Origin: Hymenopus coronatus
Lineage: Eukaryota > Arthropoda > Insecta > Mantodea > Hymenopodidae
Assembly: GCA_030762935.1 (NCBI GenBank)
Contig: CM060893.1
Span: forward strand, 8,786,001 to 8,850,000
Length of the DNA stretch: 64,000 bases
Reading direction: 5' to 3'
Positions within the stretch are counted from its first letter, which is position 1. Each line of letters begins with the position of its first letter. The notes below the pieces were generated by a model, which was given only the letters and a program-made list of their open reading frames with translations, made no database searches and was not told the DNA's origin. Below are positions 26,001 through 35,889 of the stretch, piece by piece. The position numbers were made by a program, and so were the translations under genes.

Positions 26001-29000
26001 TTTTTGGCTTCAGCTTTGAAAAACTTACTTCTCTCATACAGGAATTTGTCAACTCGTGTCCATACAAAGAAAGGAACTGCAGTCATATAGCAACCAGCTT
26101 TTGAGCATCACTTTAACCTATGGTACTCCCTTATTTCACTTCTATTTACAAGGAAGCAAGTAATAAGACTATTTCTGCTAATGTTTTTAGTAATGTAAGA
26201 AGAAATCTGACCTGTTCATTCCAAACTATTTCCTTGTTGCTACCTGAGCATTCAGTCTTTTTCCCCCATTAAAATGCTTGATGCAAATACTGACCAAAGA
26301 TCATTTTCCAAAATGTATGTCTGCTGGTTATTGCTGGTGCTATAACAATTCATTAAATTTTGTTGTGTAATTTTGAAATTACCAAAGCGTTTTTTGACAA
26401 GAGTTGTATGTGCTATTGTATTAGATTTGAAGTTTATCATTTATAATTTTATATGTTACCTGTACTTAGTTATACGATTTATTTTTTAGCATTGTAAATT
26501 ATTTTTAAAAATGTTAATTGTGTACTCATACTTTTTCTATATGGCAGCCCTCAACTGAGGAAAGTAATAAAATAATAACAAATCTTTTAACTGCATTGTA
26601 ATACAGTCCAGTTTACCTGCCATGGCCATGCACCCTTGGGACTCTCTTTGCCATTGATGATGCGACCTTGATCTGTTGTGTTACGAGGTTGACGGTGATT
26701 GAGTATGCTGCTTAAACCACATTCTGTAACATATTACAAGAGTTTAAGCTGTAGTTAATTTCATATGACTTTCTCTATTACATTTATTCCTTACTCTACT
26801 ACAAAGTTGTACATTATAACCTATCCTCTTTAACATCTATATTAATGAAATTATAAAAAAATATAAGGACAACTCTGATCACAAAATAAAATCAGCCAAC
26901 ACACAAATTAAGTAAGCACATCACACTTTTTCAGTGATCAAATCCTGGTAGGAGAATCTAAAGATGACCTACAAAAATCGTTCAAAACTTTATATGAAGC
27001 TTTTACAAAATTATAAAACATATCTGTAAAGAAAATTAAAATATTGGAATATGAATGTAAATAATTAATAGAAATTCACAGTAAGTTTAGAAAAAGTGAG
27101 TACCTTCAAATATATGGGTTGTACTTTGTCCTATGAAGATGAAAAAGGCATCACAGATATAAAAATTACACACACACATGCATTCACACCCACACATAAG
27201 AACTCGCACTCTCACAATCAGATTTTTTTTTTAATTCAGGAAATCTCAAATTGTATTTCCAATGAAATCTTGATATTGAAACGTTGGATGAAATACAATA
27301 CATCTGCTGAAATCTCTGTTTTAGCTTTTGGATAAATTGCAATAAATACCTTTCAAATCTTGGTAAAATGGCATGTTATTTATGGATGCTCTTTAACTAC
27401 TCTGGTTCTCAGCGTCCTATTCTAAATTGGTCGTGAAAGACCGCTTAATTTAGGCTCAGACGCCTCTCTATCAGGCTTGAGATTCTTTCACATGCCGTAA
27501 ATCTACGACACGGGACCAACGGCTTTATTTCCCTTCCAAAGGAAGCCATACTAATTTTTTTTACACCCATCGTTCTCCGCCAGGTTTGAACCCGCCACCT
27601 TGGGTATATGAAGTCAGCATGGTAACCATTACACCACGGAGGGCGACACAAATCTTGGTATTGGATTGTAAGATGAAATACAATATTCCTTTCAAATCTC
27701 TATATCAAAATTTTGGATGAAATGCAGTAATACCAGTCAAATCTCTATTTTGAATTTTGGAGTGAAATGTAAGACTTCCTTGTTTTCCTTGTATTTGCAA
27801 GGAAGCAAGTAATTAAGACAATTTCTGCTAATGTTTACCTCGATTATCATATAGCAGATAGAAGAATGTGCTTTTTAACAATAATTTGTTACAACGATGT
27901 AGAGTAAGTCATGTGATAGGAACACTTCAGACTTTTACTTTCTCTATAGGGTCGGCGGGGGTAAAGGTGCGCATGGGGCAAAGATCTGGAGCTAGTGTTT
28001 TCCCACTTCTGAAGTGTAGTGTGGCAGCTCTGCATCTTCAGTTGAGAGCTGTTATGGCGGGAAATGTCAGGTGTGTTGTATTGTTGAAGCTTTACAGTCT
28101 TAGAGATATGAGATGAGTTAATTTTTTGGAACTTCTGATCTAAATATTTACGATGTAATTGATAGTTATTATAACAAACGCCAAAAGAATTATCAATACC
28201 TCATATGTAAGTACATAACCTAACTCACGCTTTAGGCTTGGCAGTTAGTTTATCAAGTTGCCATAGATGGCAACTGATAACAGCAGTTCAAAAATCGGTA
28301 AAGATACCACGCACTAGCTGGGGCAAAAGTCCGCATGAGTACCTTTGCCCCAAACGTCTGTCTTTACTTTCTTCGGTTTTAATACTTAACGCGTAGGTTT
28401 ATTTGTCATATTTAATGCACCCTAATTTATAGTTCACGTCGCATGATTCAGTATTAATAAGACTAGTTCAACTTCATTTTACAGAAACTACGAGAGAAAA
28501 ACATCCTCCACGCCGTAGTCTTCTAAAACGTTAGAGGAGGCTAAGAAGCTAATAGAAAATGGATATTCCATTAGAAATGCAGCTGCAAGGCTTGGAATAA
28601 ATGCTCCACATTACGTAAAAGATTTAAATCAGGCTATGGAGTGGCATTTTCTTGCGTAAGCTTCGGCGGCCTTCCCGGAAGACCAAGATACCATACTAGT
28701 GGCGTTTTCTGAGATGGAGGAAACTGAATTGGCGGAGCACTGTATCAATCTGGACTCTATGATCTATGGCCTTACGGTTACACACTTCCAACATTTAGCA
28801 TATCGGTTTGCCGAAAGTAATGGTGTAAACCACCCATTTAATAAAGAAACCCAAATGGCAGGTTGCTCGTCATAGTTTAAGTTTGAGGCAACCGTAGAAG
28901 CTATTCCCAGGAAATTCAAGATATACATTTTATTTGTCAGGTAAATATCTTTAATATACGACATTTTAATCAAAATCGTTAGAGCCACTTTTAAGAAAAT

Positions 29001-32000
29001 CAAAATTTTCGAAAAAAGTTCCATGTAAAGGGTAGTTTGGGATGGGCGGGGTTTTTTTTTTTCAAAATTTTCGTATCGCATCTCTGTAAGATACTGTACT
29101 TAAATACCAAGTTTGGTATTTTAGCTACTTTTCGTTTTTGAGTTATCGTGTTCACAGACACACACACACGCGGACCTTTTTCTGGAAATGTTTTTTTTGG
29201 ATTCAGGGGGTCCTAAAACATGTATTTCCAGTGAAATCTCGACATCGAATTTTTGGGTGGAATACAATACTTCTCTATCCCTATTACATTGTACATACGG
29301 GGCTAGAGAAAGTAAAAATGAAGATCACGTTAAAACACACAATTTGCGTCATACTTTTTTTTTGTCGTGCAGTTGACCATTTGTGAGAGTTTCCTTGTTA
29401 TTTGTTTCAGATTTAAAATACTTAAACATTTCTTACACGGAAAGTAATAAACTCCTGTCCTGCATAGAAACGGATTTCAACTACATGGCAAGCAGCTTTT
29501 AAAAGATTTGACTATCGTTTTAGCCTCGTGTATTCCCTTGTTTCCCTTCTACTTACAAGAAAGCGAGTAATTAAGACAATGTCTAATGTTTATTCCGATG
29601 ATCATAAAGTGGATAGAAGAATGAGCTTATTAACAATAACTTGTTACAGCAATGTAGAGAAAGCATCTGAAAGGAACATATCGGAGTTTTAGAAAAAGGG
29701 CCGTGTGCGGGAGTGTGTCCGTGTGTCCGATAACTCAAAAACGAAAAGTCGGTAAAATACCAATCCTAATATATCAGTAATTTTCTGGGAATAACCTCTA
29801 AAGACCTCTTTATTCTTAATGGATAAATAACATGGAATATCTCAGAAATGGTCAATTCCTCGAAATAAACGTATTGACATACACTGTGCGTTTTAACGTG
29901 ATATACATTTTTTGTGTTATAAGTTTTGTCTATCTCTTACGGTTTACCAGTTTCGCAAAATTCAGCAAAATTATTTCAGAATAAAGAGGTCTTTAGAGGG
30001 TATTCCCAGAAAATTCAAGATATACATCTTATTTTCAATATAAATACCTTTACTATACGGTATTTTAGTCAAAATCGGTAGAGCCATTTTTGAGAAAATC
30101 ATAGTTTTCGAATTTGTTTCATGTAAAGGGTAGTTTGGGGGGGGGGTCTTTAAAACCGTGTTGCATCCTAAACTTAAATACCAAGTTTGGTATTTTACCG
30201 CCTTTTCGTCTTTGAGTTATCGTATTCACAGACACTCACAGATACACTCGGACCTTTTTCTAAGAACCCTTTATTATACAGGGGTCCCTAAAATGTGTTT
30301 TTCCTCTGAAATCCGGTATCAAAATTCTGGACGGAATGCAATACCTTCTGTATACACTATGTACATAGTACGTATAGAGAAAGCAAACATTGTTTAAACA
30401 GATCATAGGAGAAGTAAAGGATTGGCTTGATTTCAAATGCAAAGTTTAACTGTTAAAAAAAAAAAAAAAAAGTAATGAAATCCTCCTGGGTAGTGTGGTG
30501 GTAGCGTGTCTGCCTGACATTCAAAAGGTCGTGAGTTCGAATCTTGCTTAAGGTGAGTTACCCGGATAAGATTTTTTCGGGGTTTTCCCTTATTCTGAGA
30601 AGACGAATGTCAAGTAACTTTAAGCTCTATGGACCCCTAGATCATTTGAGCATCATTTCACTAATTTCATTCATTGTTCGATATGACCAACCAGGTTAAA
30701 GGACGTTAAACTACAAAAAAAAAGTAATGATGTCGCAATTTCAGTTTTAGTTAACATCAAATCAGAATTGCAGCACACAAATAATGAATGTTTCTTGTGT
30801 TGACACATCCGTAGTTTCGTTTATTATAGGATCCATTCTAGCGTTAACATCTGCGATCAGTTTTCGAAGTGTGACGCAAACTGCAAAATGTGATGAGAAA
30901 TCCACTTATAGGAACCACGATGCATCCATTTTCCATTTCGAGACTATCTCCACATCTAAGCGTTTAACATTTTTTTTGTCATTTGTGTGCCCGCGGATTC
31001 AGTTTTTACTTACTCTACACGTGTATAGAGAAGGTATTGCAATGCACCCAAAAATTCGATACCGAGATTTCACCGGTGTGTTAGGACCCCCTGAATACAA
31101 GAAAAAAAAAAAAAAAAAAAAAAAAAAAAGCATTTTTAGAAAAATGTCCGTGTGTGTGTCTGTAGACAGCATAGCTCAAAAATGAAAAGCCCGTTAAATA
31201 CCAAACTTGGTATTTAAGTTCAGTATCTTCCAGGGATGCGACACGAAGATTTTCAACAACATCCTCCCCCAACTACCCTTTACATGGAAAATTTTTCGAA
31301 AATGTTTATTTTCTCAAAAAATGGCTGTAACGATTTTGATTAAAATGTCGTATATTAAAGATATTCACCTGACAAACAAAATGTACATTTTGGATTTTCT
31401 GGGAATAGCCTCTGAAGACTACTTAATTCTGGACGAACTTTACGGAGTTTTGCATAACTGCTAAACCGTAAGAGATGGACAAAAACTTACCACACAAAAA
31501 ATGTAGATCACGATAAAACACACAATTTATGTCATTCACATTTTTTTCGTGGAGTTTATCGTTTTTGAGATATTCCTGTTTGTTTGTTGTTTTTTTTTCT
31601 GTTTCAGCTTTGAAAAACTTATACTTTTCTCATACAGGAATTTGTCAACTCCTGTCCATACAAACAAAGGAACTTCAGTCATATAGCAACCAACTTTTGA
31701 CTATCACTTTAACCTATGATACTCCCTTATTTCGTTTCTACTTACAAGGAAGCAAGTAATAAGAGCATTTCTGCTATTTTTTTTCTCGGTTAGCATTAAG
31801 AATAAGTCTTTTAACAATAATTTGTTGTAGAGATGTAGACAAATTCATGTGAATGGAACACATCAGATTTTTGTAGCTTAATGTTCTTTAACCTGATCAT
31901 ATGGACCATGAAATTCGTGAAGTGATTCTCAAACGATCTCGGCATTTGCCTACTCAGGATAAGGGAAAACTCCCGAACAAAAGCCTTATCCGGGTAACTC

Positions 32001-35000
32001 ACCCTAAGCGAGACTTGAACTCGCGACCTGTTGAATGTGAGTCAGACACACTACCGAGGCGAGCTGAGTTATCTTGTATTTGCCTAAAAGCTATTACGTT
32101 ATCCCATTGCTTTCGTGCAGAAGTCGAGAGCTCAGATCGTTATTCAGTTGTTGACGAGAGGAGGAACATGATCTTACGCTCCTTCTTGTGACACCACAGG
32201 GGTTGGATATTGATGTTACGTGAAATGAAAAGATTATTGAGAACGGAAATTTGGGAAGGAAGCGTTCCAAGCATCATTTTAGGGTACCTCTCAGCCACTT
32301 GCCTGTTATGAGGACTGGAGAAAATCCCCGAAGATTGAAGAAGAAGAAGAAGAAGAACCCTTGAGTCAGGAATGATGGCCCTGCCAGAATGAGAGCTTCA
32401 GACCTCCCGTTTACAAGTCCAAGTCTAAATAACTTCTGTGCTATACATTCGCTGGAAAACAGACTCAAATATAGGTTCTTTATTTTTTATTTAGTTGAAG
32501 AAGGTTCCAAGGAGCCCTTGGACTCATTTACAAGCGTGGCAGTGTCATAATAATTACAAATTATATCTAAGAATAAGTTGTCAACAAAAATAATTTAAAA
32601 CAAGAATAAATTGAATACAAAAATCTAGCAATACGCAACAAGAAATATAATTAATCAGCTAATAATAGTATAGCATTATATATAAATATATAAAAAGTAT
32701 TTTCATTTATTTGAGAACTGTGATACTAGGCAATAGAAATTAAAACTTTAAAGAGATACACATAATTATTTCAATACTTAAAAAAATAATTAATAAACAA
32801 ATTACACATGAATGAATCACTTCATAGGAAATGAATAGTGATGGTTTGACATTTGCACAAAACATGATAGTATTTATGTTATGCATTTTGATATCCCAGC
32901 AGTACACGCATTTTTGCCTCCTTAAAGGTAGGTAGATATTATTTACTTTATAGCCAGTTGAAAGTATCTATACTGTCAGGAAATAATTCTTTACTTTGGT
33001 AATCACATTGTTTTATTAATACCAGGCAGTATTCCACAATCCTTCTCCCTTAAAATGTACAGCAATTCGGCGCCTATAATTCTGAGCCTTCCCTGCTACA
33101 AATAAGTTGTTTTTGGTGACCACCAGGAAAATAGTCGTTACAATTACCTGTGGTAAGTGTGGGTGCGTAATTTAAAATGACATGAATTTCGCTAGAATGC
33201 TTTGCTACATACACGCGTAACATCGAATAAAAAGCCCTTTGAGGTTAGACCGATGCTGTTTTGTTATGGCAGTTTCCAAACAGAGAAAGAGAGGGAAAAA
33301 AACTTTCGGTTCTCACATTTCTGGTAAGTAGATTAACGCAGAGAAAGGAAAATTGAAAGAGATTTCATGTCCACGAGGAATACTGAAGAAAGTGTTGGTG
33401 AGTCAGCCAACCTTGAAATCGCAGGAGAAAGGATGGCGCGCTTTATTATCGCGCAATAAAGAAAACAAAACAACAGCTGTATGAGCGATGTCTGCAGCGT
33501 TCACACAAATAATAGAAATGTTCCCTTTCCTCTGCATTTTTAAAGAATTTGTAGTTTCTCAATGTCAAAAAGTAGGATATTTAGAAAACGTTGTGTTAGA
33601 TAAAGTTGTCGGCTTGCGACAGTTTGCTACGTTCTTGAACAGTTTCCAGATAAATGAAACGTGTGACAAGCCACCTGTAAACGGCAATTTAGCAATGTAC
33701 AAGTAATTAGTAGTTATATAATATAGGCAACAGCTGCCTGCAAGTATTTTATCGCTTAGGTCCGGGCACTGAGGCCAGTGTCGCAGTGCCCAAATCTAAG
33801 AAACACAAAAGCCTTCGAAGGTTTTGAGGAGGAGCGAATTACAGTGACTTTCAAATGGGATGAGATTTGTCCTTGAGCGCCACCAGGCCGGCAGCCAACC
33901 GAAATGCTGCTGTGTTGACATATTGCATTTCCACTTAACTGGAAAGTAACGCGTGTGATTCCGTCTCTCATAAATACTGCTTGTGCTAAGAAAAAATATT
34001 CAAAATTTCAAAAAATAATTCACGAGGAAGATAGTGAGTAATGTTTACAGCAAAACCACAAAAACCACAGATTTTGAGCTCAAATAGTTTTCAAAATACA
34101 CATACCCATGTATTATATCGGAATCAGAATCACATAAGCACTGTAATGACCATTATTATTTGTATGTATATGTTCTACTACGTATGTGCATACATGCGTA
34201 ATTACGCAGAAATGGAATGTAAACTATTGACATGACGGTACTAAAAGAATTATTACATTTATTACGCTTAGCAAGTTGTTAAAGTCGAGAGACAGGCGCG
34301 AACACACTCTTGTTAACTGTAGAAAGCTGCGTCAGCTATCATATGTTTATTATTATGTCTGGAAATCAGAGCTCTCTCGTATTTAACCCTAGTACCTACA
34401 GAGTTCAAGTCAGTTTTCAGTTGCTGTTTAGTCAAGAATAGAGCAAGTGCAATGTCTTTTGGTGGTGAATTTAGTGGCGAATCTAAGAGGAGGGTGTTGC
34501 ATAGCCAGGGTTGAAGTATTATTTTTAGGGTCTACACGTGTTTTACAAAATGCATCAATTAGAATTAATGTCTCTTGACGTAATTGATGACAGCGATACG
34601 GAGGCGCCACTGGCAGTTCCATTGGATTAAAAGAGAAGGTAACTCATAAACTATAATAATATAGTATTTAAGAAAACGTGTACATAACATGCAAATATAC
34701 ATGTTCAAGTTTTAAATTAAAAAACTGCAAAATTATAGAAATTTAGAAAAATCAGTTAGGGTTTCCTTATGTCGCCAGGCAGATTTGCATGCTCAGTGTG
34801 CGAGTGAGAGGGAAATATGAAAAGAGTGGAGGGTAGCTACTGGCAACGCAGAGCACAATAGCGCATTCATTCGCTGCAGAGTAGAGCTCTCCCCATTTGA
34901 AAAACATAATGATACAGGAATAGTGCACAATAGTGTGTCGCCTATGGACTTCGGTTTCCGCCAGTCAGAAGCCACACGTGCCATAGGCCACCATCCTGAT

Positions 35001-35889
35001 AGTTTGTCGAATGTCAATTTGCAATATGCGGAAGCTAATACTTCCGTAGCAGTATTTCATTTTGTGATTTATGTGTAATATTCTGAGTTTATTCTTGTAA
35101 TCATTTTCTTTAACTTATTTACATGACCTGCTTGGATTAATAGCGAATGACACATGAGTTTTCAAAGTTTAAATCAAGAAACTGGACCAGAAGTACGGCT
35201 ATGGCAGTCACTTTTTACTTTCTCTATACGTGATATTAACATAGTGTATAGAGAAGGAATTGTATTGCATTCAAAAATTCAATACCGAGATTTCACTGGA
35301 AATATGTTTTGAGATCCCCTGAATAAAAAAAAAACATTTCTTGCATGACCTTCTTGCCTAACAGTTGTAATTAGTAAATAGTATGTGCATTTCTTAGAAC
35401 TCTTAATTAATTTTCTGTGTTGTGAATAAAAATTAAACAAATTGGACATAAACTAAGGTGTACTGTTGATTTCGAGCATTTTAAAACTATTGCAATACAT
35501 ATTTTATGTGCTTTGCTAATATGGCTTAAAGGACTCTTATCTGAGTTTGTGTTGCAATCAAAAGTAGACTGGTTTGCCATTGTTCCTAGACGAACATTAA
35601 AAGTGGCTATATAATGAAAGTCATCTTATAAGAGAGTTTGGAGTAAGGGTAATTGAATGACCATAGCTCAACAATTCATGCGAAAGGTCGATCTCCCATA
35701 CCATCTATCTATTATAATTTGTGCGGATTTTAATCTTATTATTTTTTTTTAAAAAAAGGCAAAAAAAAAAAAAAAACAAACAAAAACGAATCGAATTGCG
35801 AGGGTGCTAATAAGTTAATCGTGATCAGGAACGGATTGCTTACCTTCTGCGACAGCCATGGGCAGAATGCAGAGGACCAAAAGCAGCAT
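13905..35889 (-). CDS. Secreted S1A serine protease, six exons, complete
   Basis: Joined exons (35889-35844, 26723-26617, 23868-23762, 22760-22615, 17511-17255, 14069-13905) give an uninterrupted 275-residue preproenzyme with compatible phases at every GT-AG junction. A hydrophobic signal peptide ([14 protein letters not shown]) precedes a short propeptide with Cys17, which probably pairs with Cys150 as in chymotrypsinogen. The activation site is R36/IING. Triad: His83 (TAAHC), Asp134 (HDIALL), Ser224 (GDSGGP). The residue at chymotrypsin position 189 is Gly218 and that at 226 is Asp256 (PGYPDVYTR). Crustacean brachyurins combine Gly189 and Asp226 in this way and have broad specificity, so the substrate is not predicted here. 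There are no clip, CUB or other accessory domains. It is expected to be secreted and activated by trypsin-like cleavage; digestive or haemolymph roles are both possible. Confidence 0.92.
14070..15605 (-). other. Part of protease intron 5, no gene recognised
   Basis: AT-rich intron sequence. An A12 run lies at 15061-15072. No transposon termini or coding motifs were recognised. Confidence 0.35.
15613..15662 (-). mobile_element. SINE-B 3' end fragment
   Basis: The reverse complement ends with the family tail AGTAAAAGCGGGCGTTAAAC and ACTACC; only the last 50 bp are present. Confidence 0.5.
15716..16149. mobile_element. MITE-like element with ~75-bp terminal inverted repeats
   Basis: The left arm 15716-15790 and right arm 16076-16149 are imperfect reverse complements (landmarks AAATTATAAGGTAACCC, GTGTGAGAGATC and GTTGCCAGG in both). 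About 285 bp of non-coding DNA lies between. Edges read ATAGGGTC and GACGCTAT with a flanking TA. Superfamily not assigned. Confidence 0.65.
16243..17143 (-). mobile_element. H element, full length (hairpin at right)
   Basis: It begins TCTGATATGTTCTATTCAC and ends with the hairpin (ACTATGTACATAGTACG, GTATAGAGAGAGTAAAAA). It contains the longest CA run of the family (16939-17002). It sits in protease intron 5. Confidence 0.75.
16939..17002. repeat. (AC)32 microsatellite in an H element
   Basis: A pure AC run of about 64 bp at the position where other copies carry a few to about fifteen units. It is likely to vary in length between individuals. Confidence 0.95.
17255..17511 (-). CDS. Serine protease exon 5
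   Basis: Acceptor AATGTTGCAG, donor GTGAGT. It encodes residues 137-221 ([42 protein letters not shown]). Starting the exon at 17511 restores the canonical HDIALLKL across the junction. The longer in-frame opening upstream (MNVAA) is intron sequence. Confidence 0.93.
17668..17890 (+). mobile_element. tRNA-derived SINE, family B
   Basis: The head has GTGGCCGAGTGGTC (A box region) and TGGGTTCGATCC (B box). The body contains GTGGACAAAGTGGCG and GCATTCCACC, and the tail TAAAAGCGGGTATTAAACAC. It abuts the H element starting at 17900. Confidence 0.8.
17900..18721 (-). mobile_element. H element, full length (hairpin at right)
   Basis: TCTGATGTGTTCCATTCACA at left; hairpin with ACTATGTACATAG and GTATAGAGAAAGTAAAAA at right. 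It has a short ACACACACAC run (18566-18574 area). It lies upstream (transcript sense) of protease exon 5. Confidence 0.72.
18915..19153 (-). mobile_element. tRNA-derived SINE, family B
   Basis: On the minus strand the head contains GCCAAGTGGTTAGACCACTC and GGTTCAATCCC. The body shares GGACAAAGTGG and GCATTTCATG with other B copies. Confidence 0.65.
19551..20445 (-). mobile_element. H element (hairpin at right), diverged
   Basis: Starts TCTGATGTGTTACATTCACA and ends TGGTAGAGAAAGTAAAAA. It has diverged internally and the GT/CA site is reduced to ACACACATGC. Confidence 0.65.
20480..20664 (-). mobile_element. tRNA-derived SINE, family B, shortened
   Basis: Minus-strand head GGCCGAGTGGTTAAACCACT and a decayed B box. 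The body shares ACATGTGGGACTTGTGGTGC with the family. Confidence 0.55.
20889..21755 (-). mobile_element. H element, full length (hairpin at right)
   Basis: Left end ATAATGTGTTCCATTCACAT; right end GTACGTATAGAGAAAGTAA. It contains a C10 run followed by ACACACACAC (21591-21611) at the microsatellite site. Confidence 0.7.
21925..22595 (-). mobile_element. H element, truncated at its TC end
   Basis: Begins within the family body (ATGTGAAACAATTGAAG) and ends with the hairpin ACTATGTGCATAATACATG and GTAGAGAATGTAAT. It stops about 20 bp before protease exon 4. Confidence 0.65.
22615..22760 (-). CDS. Serine protease exon 4 (up to catalytic Asp)
   Basis: Acceptor TGTTTACAG, donor GTAAAT. It encodes residues 88-135 ([10 protein letters not shown]..., ending HNYQHDI). 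Asp134 is the catalytic aspartate, and the codon split across the intron gives Ala136. The donor lies only about 20 bp from the hairpin end of an H element. Confidence 0.93.
23036..23571. mobile_element. Possible non-autonomous hAT-like element
   Basis: Left CAGTAATGGGCCCGAATTTA and right (reverse complement) CAGGGCCATATTTACAG are short imperfect inverted termini starting CAG, as in hAT elements. Flanking 8-mers (AGTATATA, TGTGTATA) are only partly similar. A C16 run lies at 23097-23112. No intact transposase. Confidence 0.4.
23762..23868 (-). CDS. Serine protease exon 3 (catalytic His)
   Basis: Acceptor TCCTGCAG, donor GTACGT. It encodes [19 protein letters not shown] through [10 protein letters not shown] (residues 52-86). 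His83 is the catalytic histidine, and Cys68-Cys84 is the conserved 42-58 type disulfide. Confidence 0.94.
23961..25036 (+). mobile_element. H element interrupted by a SINE-A
   Basis: The hairpin end TTTACTTTCTCTGTGCA at 23961 is cut by the SINE at 23978-24271 and resumes at 24272 through ATTTACATAGTGTATATAGAAG. It ends at AACACAGATTTTTT. The microsatellite region is deleted. Confidence 0.7.
23978..24271 (-). mobile_element. tRNA-derived SINE, family A, with 12-bp target duplication
   Basis: The perfect direct repeat TTTCTCTGTGCA flanks it (23966-23977 and 24272-24283). The minus-strand head has GTGGTGTAATGGTTACC. The duplication shows a LINE-type insertion into the hairpin of an H element. 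Confidence 0.85.
25270..25433 (+). mobile_element. H-element fragment (TC end)
   Basis: The last part of an H element, ending GTGAATGGAACACATCAGA. It abuts the next copy through a shared T5. Confidence 0.6.
25434..26195 (+). mobile_element. H element, lacking its TC end
   Basis: Starts TTTTTACTTTCTCTATATAC, with hairpin arm GTGTATAGAGAAGG. It runs to CTATTTCTGCTAATGTTTTT, where the family match stops. Confidence 0.68.
26617..26723 (-). CDS. Serine protease exon 2 (propeptide and activation site)
   Basis: Acceptor TGTTACAG, donor GTAAAC. It encodes [11 protein letters not shown]..., then [17 protein letters not shown] (residues 17-51). Arg36-Ile37 is the zymogen cleavage site; the new N-terminus IING would form the Asp194-type salt bridge. 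Confidence 0.93.
26790..27170 (+). mobile_element. Non-LTR reverse transcriptase remnant
   Basis: Plus-strand frames give [14 protein letters not shown], then [19 protein letters not shown] (the catalytic ADD box has lost one residue), then [18 protein letters not shown]. The order and spacing match non-LTR reverse transcriptases. Frames are broken. Confidence 0.7.
27236..27780. repeat. ~45-bp tandem repeat from the H-element hairpin end, split by a SINE
   Basis: Degenerate units beginning AAATCT and containing TTTTGGATGAAATGCA recur at about 27244, 27310, 27355 (and 27650 after the SINE), 27695 and 27741. They derive from the segment next to the H hairpin (AAATCTCGGTATCAAATTTT in full copies). 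Confidence 0.6.
27366..27648 (-). mobile_element. tRNA-derived SINE, family A, with 12-bp target duplication
   Basis: CAAATCTTGGTA occurs exactly at 27354-27365 and 27649-27660. The minus-strand head has GTGGTGTAATGGTTACCATG and GGGTTCAAACC; the tail is CCATAAATAACATGCCATTT. This is the best-delimited copy of the family (283 bp). Confidence 0.88.
27775..27952 (+). mobile_element. H-element fragments around a TC end
   Basis: 27775-27935 is the TC-end part (GCAAGGAAGCAAGTAATTAA to GGAACACTTCAGAC). It is followed by TTTTACTTTCTCTATAG, the first bases of another copy, cut at 27952 by the Tigger-like element. Confidence 0.55.
27953..28890 (+). mobile_element. pogo/Tigger-like transposon remnant
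   Basis: The left end GGGTAAAGGTGCGCATGGGG is typical of the 'GGGGCAAAG' termini of Tigger-type elements. Further on, plus-strand frames give a pipsqueak-type helix-turn-helix ([21 protein letters not shown]), then [40 protein letters not shown] and [11 protein letters not shown]. These match the N-terminal DNA-binding region of pogo/jerky transposases. It is frameshifted and ends where an H element begins at 28892. Confidence 0.75.
28892..29317 (-). mobile_element. H element, hairpin half (hairpin at right)
   Basis: Runs from the family body (AAGCTATTCCCAGGAAATTC) to GGGGCTAGAGAAAGTAAAAA. It joins a fragment of opposite orientation. Confidence 0.65.
29318..29690 (+). mobile_element. H-element fragment in opposite orientation (TC-end half)
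   Basis: GATCACGTTAAAACACACAA through AAAGGAACATATCGGAG. The junction with the preceding copy lies at the family's internal A run, so the preceding copy probably inserted there. Confidence 0.6.
29695..30390. mobile_element. Rearranged H-element fragments
   Basis: 29695-29815 is a deleted plus-type piece (GGGCCGTGTGCGGG, CGATAACTCAAAAACG). 29816-30390 is a minus-type piece ending with the hairpin ACTATGTACATAGTACG and GTATAGAGAAAG. Confidence 0.6.
30479..30722 (+). mobile_element. tRNA-derived SINE, family C
   Basis: The head has GTGTGGTGGTAGCGTGTC (A box) and GTGAGTTCGAATC (B box). The tail GACCAACCAGGTTAAAGGAC leads to an A run. AGTAATGA directly before (30471-30478) and after (30723-30730) is the target duplication. 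Confidence 0.8.
31013..31872 (+). mobile_element. H element, full length
   Basis: T5-ACTTACTCTACACG at left, GGAACACATCAGA-T5 at right. It contains an A29 run (31101-31129), a short GT run, palindrome AAATACCAAACTTGGTATTT and the conserved subterminal CATGTGAATGG. Confidence 0.78.
31876..32075 (-). mobile_element. tRNA-derived SINE, family C
   Basis: The minus-strand head GGTAGTGTGTCTGACTCAC and B box GCGAGTTCAAGTC are followed by GGTGAGTTACCCGGATAAGG. It lies directly after the preceding H element. Confidence 0.68.
32080..35204 (-). other. Protease intron 1, no gene recognised
   Basis: Only short motif-free frames. A (GAA)n-like run lies at 32337-32356. No splice-bounded exon or transposon terminus could be assigned with confidence. 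Confidence 0.35.
35208..35345 (+). mobile_element. H element, truncated after the hairpin end
   Basis: TTTTTACTTTCTCTATACGT, hairpin, then GCATTCAAAAATTCAATACC and an A10 run. The rest is missing. Confidence 0.65.
35844..35889 (-). CDS. Serine protease exon 1 (signal peptide)
   Basis: ATG at 35889-35887 opens 15 codons of signal peptide ending AVAE. The donor GTAAGC follows at 35843. One base (G) is left over and completes Glu16 with the first two bases of exon 2. A second in-frame Met at residue 11 is less likely as a start because it would shorten the hydrophobic core. Confidence 0.85.

Noticed and set aside
30784..31185. 133-residue open frame
   Set aside because: It runs into the H element at 31013 and the A29 tract; the first half shows no motif, coding signature or splice support.
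34428..34622. 64-residue minus-strand frame in protease intron 1
   Set aside because: No domain, no splice sites fitting the protease phases, and the protease is complete without it.
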